Of a DNA stretch of 64,000 nt, positions 55,780 through 63,543 are shown piece by piece. The notes below the pieces were generated by a model. It did no database searches and had not been told where the DNA came from. It saw only the letters and a program-made list of their open reading frames with translations. Numbering within the stretch: position 1 is the stretch's first letter; every line of letters begins with the position of its first letter. The translations under genes were made by a program, and so were the position numbers. Source of the stretch: Nitrospira sp. (GTDB lineage Bacteria > Nitrospirota > Nitrospiria > Nitrospirales > Nitrospiraceae); NCBI GenBank assembly GCA_005239465.1, contig SPAW01000005.1:1-64000 (forward strand), given 5' to 3'.

Positions 55780-56012
55780 CACGAATGGCAACCATTGCCG
55801 AACCGATGATCGAACCCAGGGCGATGCCTGCCTCACCCTCCCACGAGCCGACGGCCCTGCCCCCAAGATTTTCCGGATCGAAACCGATCAACATGACGCT
55901 GATGAGAAACGGGGACACTCAGAAGCCCACCGAAGTTCCGATGGCTCCTCTGACGACAGTAGCGGATCAAGCCGAACCAAAACGCAAAGAGGGTGATCGC
56001 AATGTGGCCACG
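55780..56012 (-). pseudogene. Possible remnant of a Na+/Ca2+ exchanger-type gene
   Basis: Minus-strand fragments in two frames read HIAITLFAFWFGLIRYCRQR with HRNFGGLLSVP, and then ISVMLIGFDPENLGGRAVGS with GIALGSIIGSAMVAI. The second resembles cation exchangers of the CaCA group. The frame break and the missing remainder indicate a decayed gene. Position before a P2-type pump is consistent with Ca2+ handling. Confidence 0.4.
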
Positions 56013-56067
56013 ACATGGCTCACTCCCTTCTGCTCACACGAACAGTCGATTGTTCTCGACGCGCCAC

Positions 56068-56412
56068 CTACCGGCGGCCCTTGCTTGAGCGACTCATGTG
56101 TTCACTAGCCAAGGTCGCGGCCTCGTCAGCCATCTTCCTGTAGTTTCGAGCAATCGTACGGCAATGCGCTGCTTGCTCAGCTATGTCACTAGCCTTATAG
56201 AGCTCTGGGTGATGCTCATAGGATTCAGCTGTATTGTCCCAGAACCGCGCTTGCGCTTTGAAATTCTGAGCCTGATCGGCATAGTACATCGCTAGTTGCT
56301 GATGACCGCCCTTGATAATCGGGCTCTCAACCGGCGACGCAGCGAAGCTTTGCATTGCGAACAGAAAACCCAGAATCATGAACGCGGAAACCCATTTAAC
56401 CTTTAGCATCAA
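56068..56412 (-). CDS. Small exported helical protein, family copy 1
   Basis: A 114-aa protein with a signal peptide (cleavage near SFA). The mature part is a single helical hairpin with the pattern LAMYYADQAQNFKAQARFW, then HCRTIARNYRKMADEAATLA. Two homologues lie at 57382 and 58026, with the same YYAxQAxxLRxKA ... HCRxIA ... DEAxxLAxEH spacing. I know no functional assignment; the family is found near copper genes. It follows the ECF sigma gene. Confidence 0.75.
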   Translation of the reverse strand: MMLKVKWVSAFMILGFLFAMQSFAASPVESPIIKGGHQQLAMYYADQAQNFKAQARFWDNTAESYEHHPELYKASDIAEQAAHCRTIARNYRKMADEAATLASEHMSRSSKGRR

Positions 56413-56566
56413 ACACCCTCCTCTGTTTGCAGTGAACTATTTCACTGCGTTGGTGAGTTGCAGTTGTCTCGCATCATCACCCGTACTATGTTCCCGTATC
56501 TTCCGAGTGCTCAAGCCGAGACACTGACGCACTTCTGTTATAATAGACGTTGAGGGCCCTCTAGCA

Positions 56567-57217
56567 TTACAGTTTGGGGTCTCCGGACGAATGCCGCACC
56601 CGACTTTTCATCGTCGGAAAGGAAGAGACATCACACGTGCAGTTACGACAACTGCGCTCACAGCACGGACCGCAAAAACGCACTAAGCGTGCCCGTAGGA
56701 CTTGGCGTGCCCGATGTAAACGCACCCTCACGTTATTGCGGGTCATCGCCAATTCTTGTGCGACTGTTTTGGATGACTCGCCCTCGAGATCAATGCGCCG
56801 GATGAGTTCCGCATAACTTGGCCGCAGGGTTGGCAGAAGCACGTATGCACAACTGCATGGGTTGTCGCCGACCTCCTCAAACGGAGGCACCTTGCCATGC
56901 CCTGAGTGGATGAGGACCTGGCGATAGGCTTTCTTTCCCCTCGCTTCGACCGCATGCTTCCGCAGATAGTCGACAAGGGTATGGCGGAGAATGCTGGAGA
57001 ACCAGGCCACGGCATCCTCACGACGCCGCGGCGAGGATCGGCGTTCTATCGTTTGGAGAACACTCTGCTGGAAGAGGTCCTGCGCAACGTTGGCATCCCC
57101 AACTCGTTTGCGCAAAAAAGACAGGAAGGTGCCCCTCGCATTCAGAATTTGCTGGATCGGGTCCTGTCCGCTATGCGCTTGTGCACGCCGATTGTTGCTT
57201 TGGTTCCTGCGCCTCAT
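56567..57217 (-). CDS. ECF sigma factor with a C-terminal cysteine cluster
   Basis: A 216-aa RNA polymerase sigma factor. Region 2 is at about 27-90 (QDLFQQSVLQTIERR, AWFSSILRHTLVDYL) and region 4 at about 130-175 (LRPSYAELIRRIDLEGESSKTVAQELAMTRNNVRVRLHRAR). After region 4 comes C182-x2-C185-C186-x3-C190-x2-C193-x-C195, with another CxC at 121-123 in the linker. This recalls CorE-like (ECF44) sigma factors, whose Cys-rich tail senses copper or other metals directly, without an anti-sigma factor. None is encoded nearby. The start at 57217 is preceded by AGGGAGTGG. Confidence 0.85.
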   Translation of the reverse strand: MRRRNQSNNRRAQAHSGQDPIQQILNARGTFLSFLRKRVGDANVAQDLFQQSVLQTIERRSSPRRREDAVAWFSSILRHTLVDYLRKHAVEARGKKAYRQVLIHSGHGKVPPFEEVGDNPCSCAYVLLPTLRPSYAELIRRIDLEGESSKTVAQELAMTRNNVRVRLHRARQVLRARLVRFCGPCCERSCRNCTCDVSSFPTMKSRVRHSSGDPKL

Positions 57218-57381
57218 TATGACCAGGCCACTCCCTGTCCAACAGTGCTGACTTGCGTGGCACCGACCCCACGACGATACGCGTCGGAGCAGGCCGGTCC
57301 TGCCTTCAGCGCTGGACCTCGTCCACGGCCTCACTAACTCGTTGAGTTGGCCCATTGTTGGCGTGCCTACCGGACCATGCC

Positions 57382-57715
57382 CTACGGATGCATCGAGCGG
57401 TGTTCCGCGGCCAAAGCATCGGCTTCATCCGCCGCTTTTTTGCAGTTTTGGGCGATCGCGCGGCAATGTGCGGCATGCTGCGCCGTGTCGGCCTTCGTGT
57501 CCAGCTCCGAATGCTTCTCATAAAATTCGGCCGTGAACTCCCATTGCTTCGCTTTCTCCCGAAGCTCCTGAGCCTGGTCAGCATAGTAGTTGGCCAGGAG
57601 CGGATGATCGTAAGGGCTAATCAATCTGTTGGGACGGCATTCCCGCGCATCCCTGACCTAATAGAGCCAGGCCTAACACCGACAGCACGGACATTGAGCG
57701 AATCATGGACCTCAT
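57382..57715 (-). pseudogene. Small helical lipoprotein, family copy 2, frameshifted
   Basis: From the ATG at 57715 a lipoprotein signal (VLGLALLGQGCAG) is read and stops after QQID; from about 57624 another frame gives the complete family domain (HPLLANYYADQAQELREKAK, HCRAIAQNCKKAADEADALA). One base change in register near 57625 would join them. The domain frame could start only at a TTG without export signal. It is either a pseudogene or an indel error. Confidence 0.7.
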
Positions 57716-57734
57716 CACCGCCTCCTCCTGTTGT

Positions 57735-57757
57735 GCGAGAACGCGCAGAGTTCTCGC
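57735..57757. promoter_or_regulatory. Inverted repeat in the divergent spacer 57716-58025
   Basis: GCGAGAAC and GTTCTCGC with a 7-nt loop form a perfect 8-bp dyad about 20 nt upstream of copy 2 of the helical family. It may be an operator site or a hairpin. The rest of the 310-nt spacer between the two divergent family genes holds no gene. Confidence 0.4.
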
Positions 57758-58025
57758 TTCAATAACAATCCCTTCGACATGTGCTCACAGGCGGCCCCCT
57801 GTTTCCTGAAGCAGCAAAGCCAATGCCTTACATAAATGTTTTCGGAAAGTCACCACTCTATCGGCGTCACAGAGCAACTGCGTCTCGAAAACCGAGGCGT
57901 GCACACTCATCGCAAGTGGCAGAAAAGGCCAACCCCGGATAATGCCTGACCTAAAATGCTACACCTACAAACCTTCGTTGATTCCTTTCTCAGTCTGTGA
58001 TAGCGATTGACGCTGTCAGGAGAGA

Positions 58026-58373
58026 ATGGGGCTTATGCGCACTCGCTGGTCGGGCCGATGGCTCAGCGCCGCCTTGTTGGCAACAACAATCAGCTGCGCG
58101 TCCGGTCCTCCACAAGATCTCATCTTGCAGGACGATCATGCCGGGCTCACACGCTGGTATGCGCGGGAGGCCGCCAGCCTGCGGGATAAGGCAGAGGAGA
58201 TGCGCCGGATGGCGGAAGAATACGCCAAGCCCGACTACCTGACATCTCCGAAACAAACCAAGGAAGAATTGATTGCCCATTGTCAGCTCTTCATCAAGCT
58301 CTACACCGAGGGAGCCCGGGAAGCCGAGGCGCTCGCCAAACTCCACCACGGTCTGGACAAGACAATTGAGTAA
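58026..58373 (+). CDS. Small helical lipoprotein, family copy 3
   Basis: A 115-aa lipoprotein (lipobox TTISC) with the same helical hairpin as the genes at 56068 and 57382: LTRWYAREAASLRDKAEEMRRMAEEY, then HCQLFIKLYTEGAREAEALAKLHH. AGGAG lies 6 nt before the ATG. It is transcribed divergently from copy 2. The alternation of charged residues suggests a surface-exposed amphipathic bundle. No function is known to me. Confidence 0.75.
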   Translation: MGLMRTRWSGRWLSAALLATTISCASGPPQDLILQDDHAGLTRWYAREAASLRDKAEEMRRMAEEYAKPDYLTSPKQTKEELIAHCQLFIKLYTEGAREAEALAKLHHGLDKTIE

Positions 58374-58532
58374 CTCTTCACAAGCAGTGTCCCTCTGTTG
58401 AGAAGCAGATTTCGCGGGACGGCGCACCTCCATCTTTGAGCCGCATCTCTCTCCACTGTTAACCAACGACACATCCTGGCAACACAGGCCCGGTAAGGAT
58501 TGCACTTGGGCGCCAAGTGTGTCTGCTCGCTT

Positions 58533-59459
58533 TTAAAACCACGCCCGTACCCCCGCCACGAACCGGATCTGACTCGGGTTACCGCCCTCTTGGCGAACCA
58601 AGTTGGCCGTCTCGCCAAAACTCTTGTCTAAGGAAATGCCCACGTAGGGCGCAAACTCGCGCCGGATTTCATAGCGCAGCCGAACCCCGAATTCGAGATT
58701 GTTCAGACCCGAGCCGGTCGTGAACTCCTCGACTCGTTGGATGGCGGCGTTGGTTTCAAAGCGGGTCTGGAGGATCAGTCGTTGCGTCAGCAACATGTCC
58801 TTGGTCAACGACAGACGCGCGGACACGGCGCCGTTCTGCGCAATGAATAGGGCGGCCTCCAGTTCATAGTTGTACGGCACGAGCCCCTCGATCCCGATCA
58901 CTCCCAGTCCGCGCGTCACATTGCGTCCCCGGAACGACTGCGTTTCAACGCGGCCGCCTACCTGAAAATCGTAATACTTTTGGACGAACCGTCCGTAGAG
59001 CATTTGAAAATCCACATCGTAGTCCGCCTTGAAAGCCGTATCCCGCTGCCCCTCGCTTTTGAACCAGATCCGGTTGTAGTCACCGCCGTACCAGCCCTCG
59101 ATGTCCCACCGGTAGTCGTCACGACTTTGACCCGCGCCTGTACTCGGACGGTATTCTAGAACGTCAACGAGGGTGAACAGACGATTCTCCTGATCATTGA
59201 CGGGACTCGGCCAGTCACGTTGCTGGGATACATTCAGTCCCGCCCGCTCTTGCCGGGCTAAAGGGCCGATGGGCACAGACGCCTGGGACGCGGCAGAACC
59301 GGCTTGAACCTTTGAGCTTGGAACCGTATCGGTCATCGTCGATCGAATCGGGGTCGCGGGGAACTGGAGTGTCGATTGCGCAACGACTGTCGAGTCGATG
59401 CCGGCGCTGCACAGGCACGCCAGACACGCTGCAAGCACGCCTCGTAAAGAAACGGTCAC
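58533..59459 (-). CDS. copB: Copper-resistance outer-membrane protein CopB
   Basis: A 308-aa exported protein (signal about 1-28) with a low-complexity linker and a beta-barrel domain starting near ENRLFTLVDVLEYRPSTG, containing YRWDIEGWYGGDYNRIWFKSEG, and ending in RFVAGVRAWF. This matches CopB/PcoB, an outer-membrane partner of the multicopper oxidase CopA. Its start overlaps the copA stop by 4 nt. The Met-rich N-terminal part common in CopB is short here. Confidence 0.92.
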   Translation of the reverse strand: MTVSLRGVLAACLACLCSAGIDSTVVAQSTLQFPATPIRSTMTDTVPSSKVQAGSAASQASVPIGPLARQERAGLNVSQQRDWPSPVNDQENRLFTLVDVLEYRPSTGAGQSRDDYRWDIEGWYGGDYNRIWFKSEGQRDTAFKADYDVDFQMLYGRFVQKYYDFQVGGRVETQSFRGRNVTRGLGVIGIEGLVPYNYELEAALFIAQNGAVSARLSLTKDMLLTQRLILQTRFETNAAIQRVEEFTTGSGLNNLEFGVRLRYEIRREFAPYVGISLDKSFGETANLVRQEGGNPSQIRFVAGVRAWF

Positions 59460-61372
59460 CTGGGGCTCTCTCGCTCGTCGCCCGTCACCTCGACGACACG
59501 GAACATCCCCGCCTCCATGTGGAGCAGCAGGTGGCAGTGAAACGCCCAGCGTCCCGGGGCGTCCGCCGTGATGGCGACGGACAGCCGCTCGGCCGGCTTG
59601 ACGATGACCGTGTGCTTACGCGGCAGGTATTCGCCTGCCCCGTTTTCCAGGTGCATCCACATGCCGTGCAAATGGAGCGGATGCTCCATCATGGTGTCGT
59701 TCACGAAGGTCCAGCGCAACCGCTCGCCGTAGCGGAAGCGAATCGGTTCGCGGGCTTCTGAATATTTCTTCCCGTCGAAGGACCACATGTACCGGTTCAT
59801 ATGGCCCGTGAGATGGAGTTCAATTTCACGCTCAGGCTCCCGTTGGTCGGAGTAGGGCGCAAGACTTTTCAAATCAGTGTAGAGCAGCACCCGCCGCTCA
59901 CTGTCTTCCAGTCCTCTCCCTGGTTCCCCCAACCGGTTCCGCGAATACTCGGCCACCGTTTGATTGCCGGGGCCATGATCGTCGGGGCTATGCTTGACGG
60001 GCTCGGCGCCGGGAATCTTCGAGCGGCGTGGATCGCCCGCACCCATGGCCGGCATCTCGTGCCTATCCGGCATCTTCTCCATTCCTGAACCGTGTTGCCC
60101 GTGTTCCATGGTTGGTGTGTCGTCAGACGGTTTCACGCTCGGCATCTCGCCGGACGGAGCCATGCCGGGCATTGTCATGCCGCCGCCATGAGCGTGCGGC
60201 TTCATACCCGGCATGTCCATTCCCTGCATGTCCATGCCTTCCATCTTCATGCCCATATCCTCCATCGTGCGGAGCGGCCTGGGGCGGCGTTCAGGAATCT
60301 CCGCGCTCAGGCCCGCTCTTGTCGCAAGTGTGCCGCGCGCGTAACCGCTGCGATCCATCGTCTCGGCAAAGATGGTGTATGGACGATCTTCGGCAGGTTC
60401 GACGATCACATCGTAGGTTTCCGCCGGTCCCATGCGAAACTCGTCCACCACGACCGGCTGCACGTTCTGCCCGTCCGTCTGCACGACGGTCATCGTGAGT
60501 CCAGGGATTCGGACGTCGTAGAAGGTCATGGCGGCCGCATCGATGAAACGGAGGCGCACCCGCTCGCCCGGACGGAACAGTCCCGTCCAGTTGCCGGCGG
60601 GCGACCGGCCGTTCATCAGATACGTGAACGCGTAGCCTGTGACATCCGCAAAGTCCGTCGGGTCCATCCGCATCTGGTCCCAACTCAAGTAGTTCTGCAG
60701 CGCTGGCCAGAAGCCCATGCGCCCCACGTCGGTCAAGAACTCCCTCGTCGCGCGCTTTTGGAAGTTATAGTAGCCGCCGAGCTTCTTCAGATTGGAGAGC
60801 AGGGTTTCGGGCGAGTCGAAGCTCCAATCCGAGAGCACCACCACATAGTCACGCTCGTAGCGAAAGGGTTCCGGCTCTTGTGGATCAATGATCATCGGCG
60901 CGTACATGCCCATGAGCTCCTGGCCACCCGAGTGACTATGAAACCAATAGGTCCCGCTCTGACGGATTGGAAACTGGTAGGTAAAGGTGATGCCCGGCTC
61001 GATGCCGGCGAAGCTGACCCCGGGCACGCCATCCATCTCGGGCGACAGAAGCAGCCCGTGCCAGTGAATCGACGTACTTTCTTCAAGCCGGTTCGTGACG
61101 CGCAGCGTCGCCTGTTGCCCTTCTTTCAGGCGGATCACGGGACCCGGAATGGTTCCATTGATCGTCATCGCCGTCCCTATTCGACCGTCAACCCGGAATA
61201 GCTGCTCGCTGATGATCAGATCGATGGCGTCTCCGCTCAGCGGAGTCTGTGCACCGGTATTGGCGGCGCTCATCAAGGCATAGACGGGAACCAGTCGTTC
61301 CATGGCTGCGAACAGCCCCAACGCCCCGGCGCGCTTCAGCAGCAGACGTCTCGAAATATGGTCGGAGTTCAT
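59456..61372 (-). CDS. copA: Copper-resistance multicopper oxidase CopA
   Basis: A 638-aa periplasmic multicopper oxidase with a twin-arginine-like signal (SRRLLLKRAG). The four copper clusters are visible: HWHG, WFHSHSG, HPLHLHGMW and the C-terminal HCHLLLHMEAGM with the type-1 ligands. A Met/His-rich stretch (about 375-440; MKMEGMDMQGMDMPGM) is the usual copper-binding insertion. It oxidises Cu(I) and protects the periplasm. It is coupled to copB by a 4-nt overlap. Confidence 0.95.
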   Translation of the reverse strand: MNSDHISRRLLLKRAGALGLFAAMERLVPVYALMSAANTGAQTPLSGDAIDLIISEQLFRVDGRIGTAMTINGTIPGPVIRLKEGQQATLRVTNRLEESTSIHWHGLLLSPEMDGVPGVSFAGIEPGITFTYQFPIRQSGTYWFHSHSGGQELMGMYAPMIIDPQEPEPFRYERDYVVVLSDWSFDSPETLLSNLKKLGGYYNFQKRATREFLTDVGRMGFWPALQNYLSWDQMRMDPTDFADVTGYAFTYLMNGRSPAGNWTGLFRPGERVRLRFIDAAAMTFYDVRIPGLTMTVVQTDGQNVQPVVVDEFRMGPAETYDVIVEPAEDRPYTIFAETMDRSGYARGTLATRAGLSAEIPERRPRPLRTMEDMGMKMEGMDMQGMDMPGMKPHAHGGGMTMPGMAPSGEMPSVKPSDDTPTMEHGQHGSGMEKMPDRHEMPAMGAGDPRRSKIPGAEPVKHSPDDHGPGNQTVAEYSRNRLGEPGRGLEDSERRVLLYTDLKSLAPYSDQREPEREIELHLTGHMNRYMWSFDGKKYSEAREPIRFRYGERLRWTFVNDTMMEHPLHLHGMWMHLENGAGEYLPRKHTVIVKPAERLSVAITADAPGRWAFHCHLLLHMEAGMFRVVEVTGDERESPR

Positions 61373-61438
61373 GTAGTTCCTTCCTTGACCTACTTGGAAT
61401 GCCTCAAAGAATCCTCCGGCCTGTTCCCTCAGCCTAGT

Positions 61439-61836
61439 CTAGTGGCTGTGCATGTGCCCATCAGAACCGGGCATGGTCACTTCTTTCTCCGGAACCGACA
61501 CCCCCGCGAGCGGAGGCGAGTTCCAGATCACTTTGTTGCCTGGCGCCAGATTCGCCGTTTTCTTTAAGGAAAAGCGCGTCACCCTCTTGCATCGCGTTGA
61601 GTCGATACAAGACCATCCCTGAGTTGTAGTGGGCTTCGGCGAACTCCGGAGATGCGGCGATCGCCGCGTCAAAATGTTGCTTGGCGTTTTCCCACCGATT
61701 CTGTTGATAGACGTGAACCCCTTCGTCATTGTGATGCGCTGGCGCGGACAAGACCGTCCGCTTGGGTATCGACTGACACCCGAGCCACCATCGCTCCGAC
61801 CAACACCACGACCGCCAACACTCCTCTTCCTGTCAT
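61439..61836 (-). pseudogene. TPR-protein gene with two frameshifts
   Basis: The ATG at 61836 (GGAGG upstream) starts a signal-like segment (GVLAVVVLVGAMVARVS); a frame change near 61750 leads into a TPR-like domain (VYQQNRWENAKQHFDAAIAA, then AEAHYNSGMVLYRLNAMQEG); a second near 61573 (extra A in GAAAACG) leads to the end NLAPGNKVIWNSPPLAG and a His-rich GHMHSH tail. Rejoined, it would be an exported TPR protein of about 130 aa. It lies directly upstream of copA. Confidence 0.72.
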
Positions 61837-61837
61837 T

Positions 61838-61972
61838 TCATCCCCCTCCATTCTTGGGTAATGCCGCATCGCTCGTTTGATTCGTTGTCCGTTCTTTCCA
61901 CCACCACATGACATAGACGGGCGGAATGGCAAACAGCGTCAGGATCATGGCGGAGAAGACCCCGCCGACCTA
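61838..61972 (-). pseudogene. Orphan C-terminal tail of a CusA-type RND pump (tail 2)
   Basis: The minus strand encodes VGGVFSAMILTLFAIPPVYV and MWWWKER and ends at TGA 61840-61838. Nothing of the rest of the pump precedes it: the methyltransferase stop (61975-61973) is immediately upstream. It closely resembles the end of the pump at 63544. The next gene starts 1 nt after its stop. Confidence 0.75.
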
Positions 61973-62695
61973 TTAGTCGGCCACAGCCGCAGGACGAAAC
62001 ACCGCAGAGTAGGCAATGCTTGGGCCAACCTTCCGCTCGAATGCAAGGCCCGCAGTGCCGGCCATCTTCTGCAGCACCCGAAGCGAGATAAAATCCGGGT
62101 CGATGAGGAGTTCGCTGATCAGAAGTCGGCCACCGGGCTTGAGTACCCGCCGTAGCTCACAGAGTGCCACAATTGCATCCGGGATTTCTCCAAGGACCCC
62201 GATCAGGTAGGCAGCGTCGAAGGTATGATCGTGATACGGAAGCTTCTGAGCGTCTCCCTGTCTTGCGACGATGTTGGCAAGGCCACGGCTCGCTGCTCGC
62301 CGTTTCAGGTCATCGATCATCTCTTGTTGCACATCGAGGGCATCGAGAATTCCGTCGGGGAGAAGCGAAGCCGCGATCGGCAGGGCGTGAACACCGATTC
62401 CAGGGCCGACCTCTAAGATGCGTTCTCCACTTCGAGGCTGAAGGATTCTCTTGATGTGATTGGGTGAATGGGGGCCTCGGGGAACAAGGAGCACCCACCG
62501 CATGAAATAGGGCATGGCGATGGGGAACCGGCGGCTCCACACGCGGCCCGCCATGTCGGCTCCAAGGGCAAACAGAGCGCATACCGCAGCCCACAGCAGC
62601 TCGCCGCGGAACGTCATGACAACGGCTAGAACCCATGCCACGATTTCAGAAAAGAAGAGACACGCTCTAAGGAAGGCCCACGTTTGCGGCTGCAT
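61973..62695 (-). CDS. SAM-dependent methyltransferase with N-terminal membrane segments
   Basis: A 240-aa class I methyltransferase. The N-terminal 50 residues contain two hydrophobic helices, and the SAM-binding motif follows as ILEVGPGIGVHALPIAASL with motif II in ALDVQQEMIDDLK and motif IV near AYLIGVLGEIPDAI. The target is unknown; UbiE-like chemistry or lipid methylation is possible. It lies between two RND fragments; its stop touches an orphan pump tail. Confidence 0.82.
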   Translation of the reverse strand: MQPQTWAFLRACLFFSEIVAWVLAVVMTFRGELLWAAVCALFALGADMAGRVWSRRFPIAMPYFMRWVLLVPRGPHSPNHIKRILQPRSGERILEVGPGIGVHALPIAASLLPDGILDALDVQQEMIDDLKRRAASRGLANIVARQGDAQKLPYHDHTFDAAYLIGVLGEIPDAIVALCELRRVLKPGGRLLISELLIDPDFISLRVLQKMAGTAGLAFERKVGPSIAYSAVFRPAAVAD

Positions 62696-62815
62696 GTCTT
62701 AGGGAACCTCTATGGTTGCATAATGACCGGGCGCTGAGTGGCCGGTGGTCACCGACGCGCACAAGAAGCAATCCGATTTCCCTCCGATGCCTTGTTGGGC
62801 GGCAGGCACGAGACG

Positions 62816-63541
62816 TCACGTCTGACTGGAGGGCGACCGTGCTGAATGAGATGGATTCCTACGCTGATAGTCTTCCTCCGACTTCATCTTCCCCCTAGGT
62901 TTCACTGCTTTCAACAGCGAGAGGGTCCCGAATGCTGTACTGTAGCGTGCGGTCTCCTCGACGCCATCAAAACCTGCCTCGCGGATCAGTTCCGGCAGCA
63001 ACCCTTTCATGTTGTCGGCAGCTTCCTCAAGCCACCTGACAATGAGGGAGACGGTGACCATGACGGCATTGTGGGGCTTCCCGAAATCGGCGACATGCAA
63101 CTCTCCGCCGGGTTGAAGGACCCGAAACACTTCTTTCAGCGTTTGGCGTTTCTGCTCCAAGGTCAAATGATGTAGAAGCAGACTTGAGAAGACTCGATCA
63201 AAGGAGTGGTCAGGATAAGGGAGATCGAACGCCATCCCTTTATCCAGTTTGATGTGGACTCCAGCCGTTGCGATTTTTGTGATTGCCAGAGCCAGCACCT
63301 TGGAATCTCCATCCAGTCCCACCACCTCGGCTTCTGGATGATCCTGCTTGATGAGCAGGATGAGCGTCGCGGTTCCGCAGCCAAGGTCCAACAGTCGATG
63401 ACCCGGTTGAATGTGTGCTTGTTCTACAAGCCTGGGCTTGAAGACCGCTTCCCGCATGGTCCAGCGGATCAGCGGATCATAGAGCGATGTCAGCCAGCCG
63501 AATCGCAATGCCGGGATGTAATCTGTGTGTGTGTCGGTCAT
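62816..63541 (-). CDS. SAM-dependent methyltransferase
   Basis: A 241-aa cytoplasmic class I methyltransferase with motif I LLDLGCGTATLILLI, motif II VVGLDGDSKVL, FDLPYPDHSFDRVFSSLLLHHL and LQPGGELHVADFGKP. The start is 2 nt after the pump stop at 63544, so it is co-transcribed with the RND gene. The UbiE/ArsM-like fold is clear but the substrate is not. In a metal region, methylation of a metal(loid) or of a quinone is conceivable. Confidence 0.85.
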   Translation of the reverse strand: MTDTHTDYIPALRFGWLTSLYDPLIRWTMREAVFKPRLVEQAHIQPGHRLLDLGCGTATLILLIKQDHPEAEVVGLDGDSKVLALAITKIATAGVHIKLDKGMAFDLPYPDHSFDRVFSSLLLHHLTLEQKRQTLKEVFRVLQPGGELHVADFGKPHNAVMVTVSLIVRWLEEAADNMKGLLPELIREAGFDGVEETARYSTAFGTLSLLKAVKPRGKMKSEEDYQRRNPSHSARSPSSQT

Positions 63542-63543
63542 GG

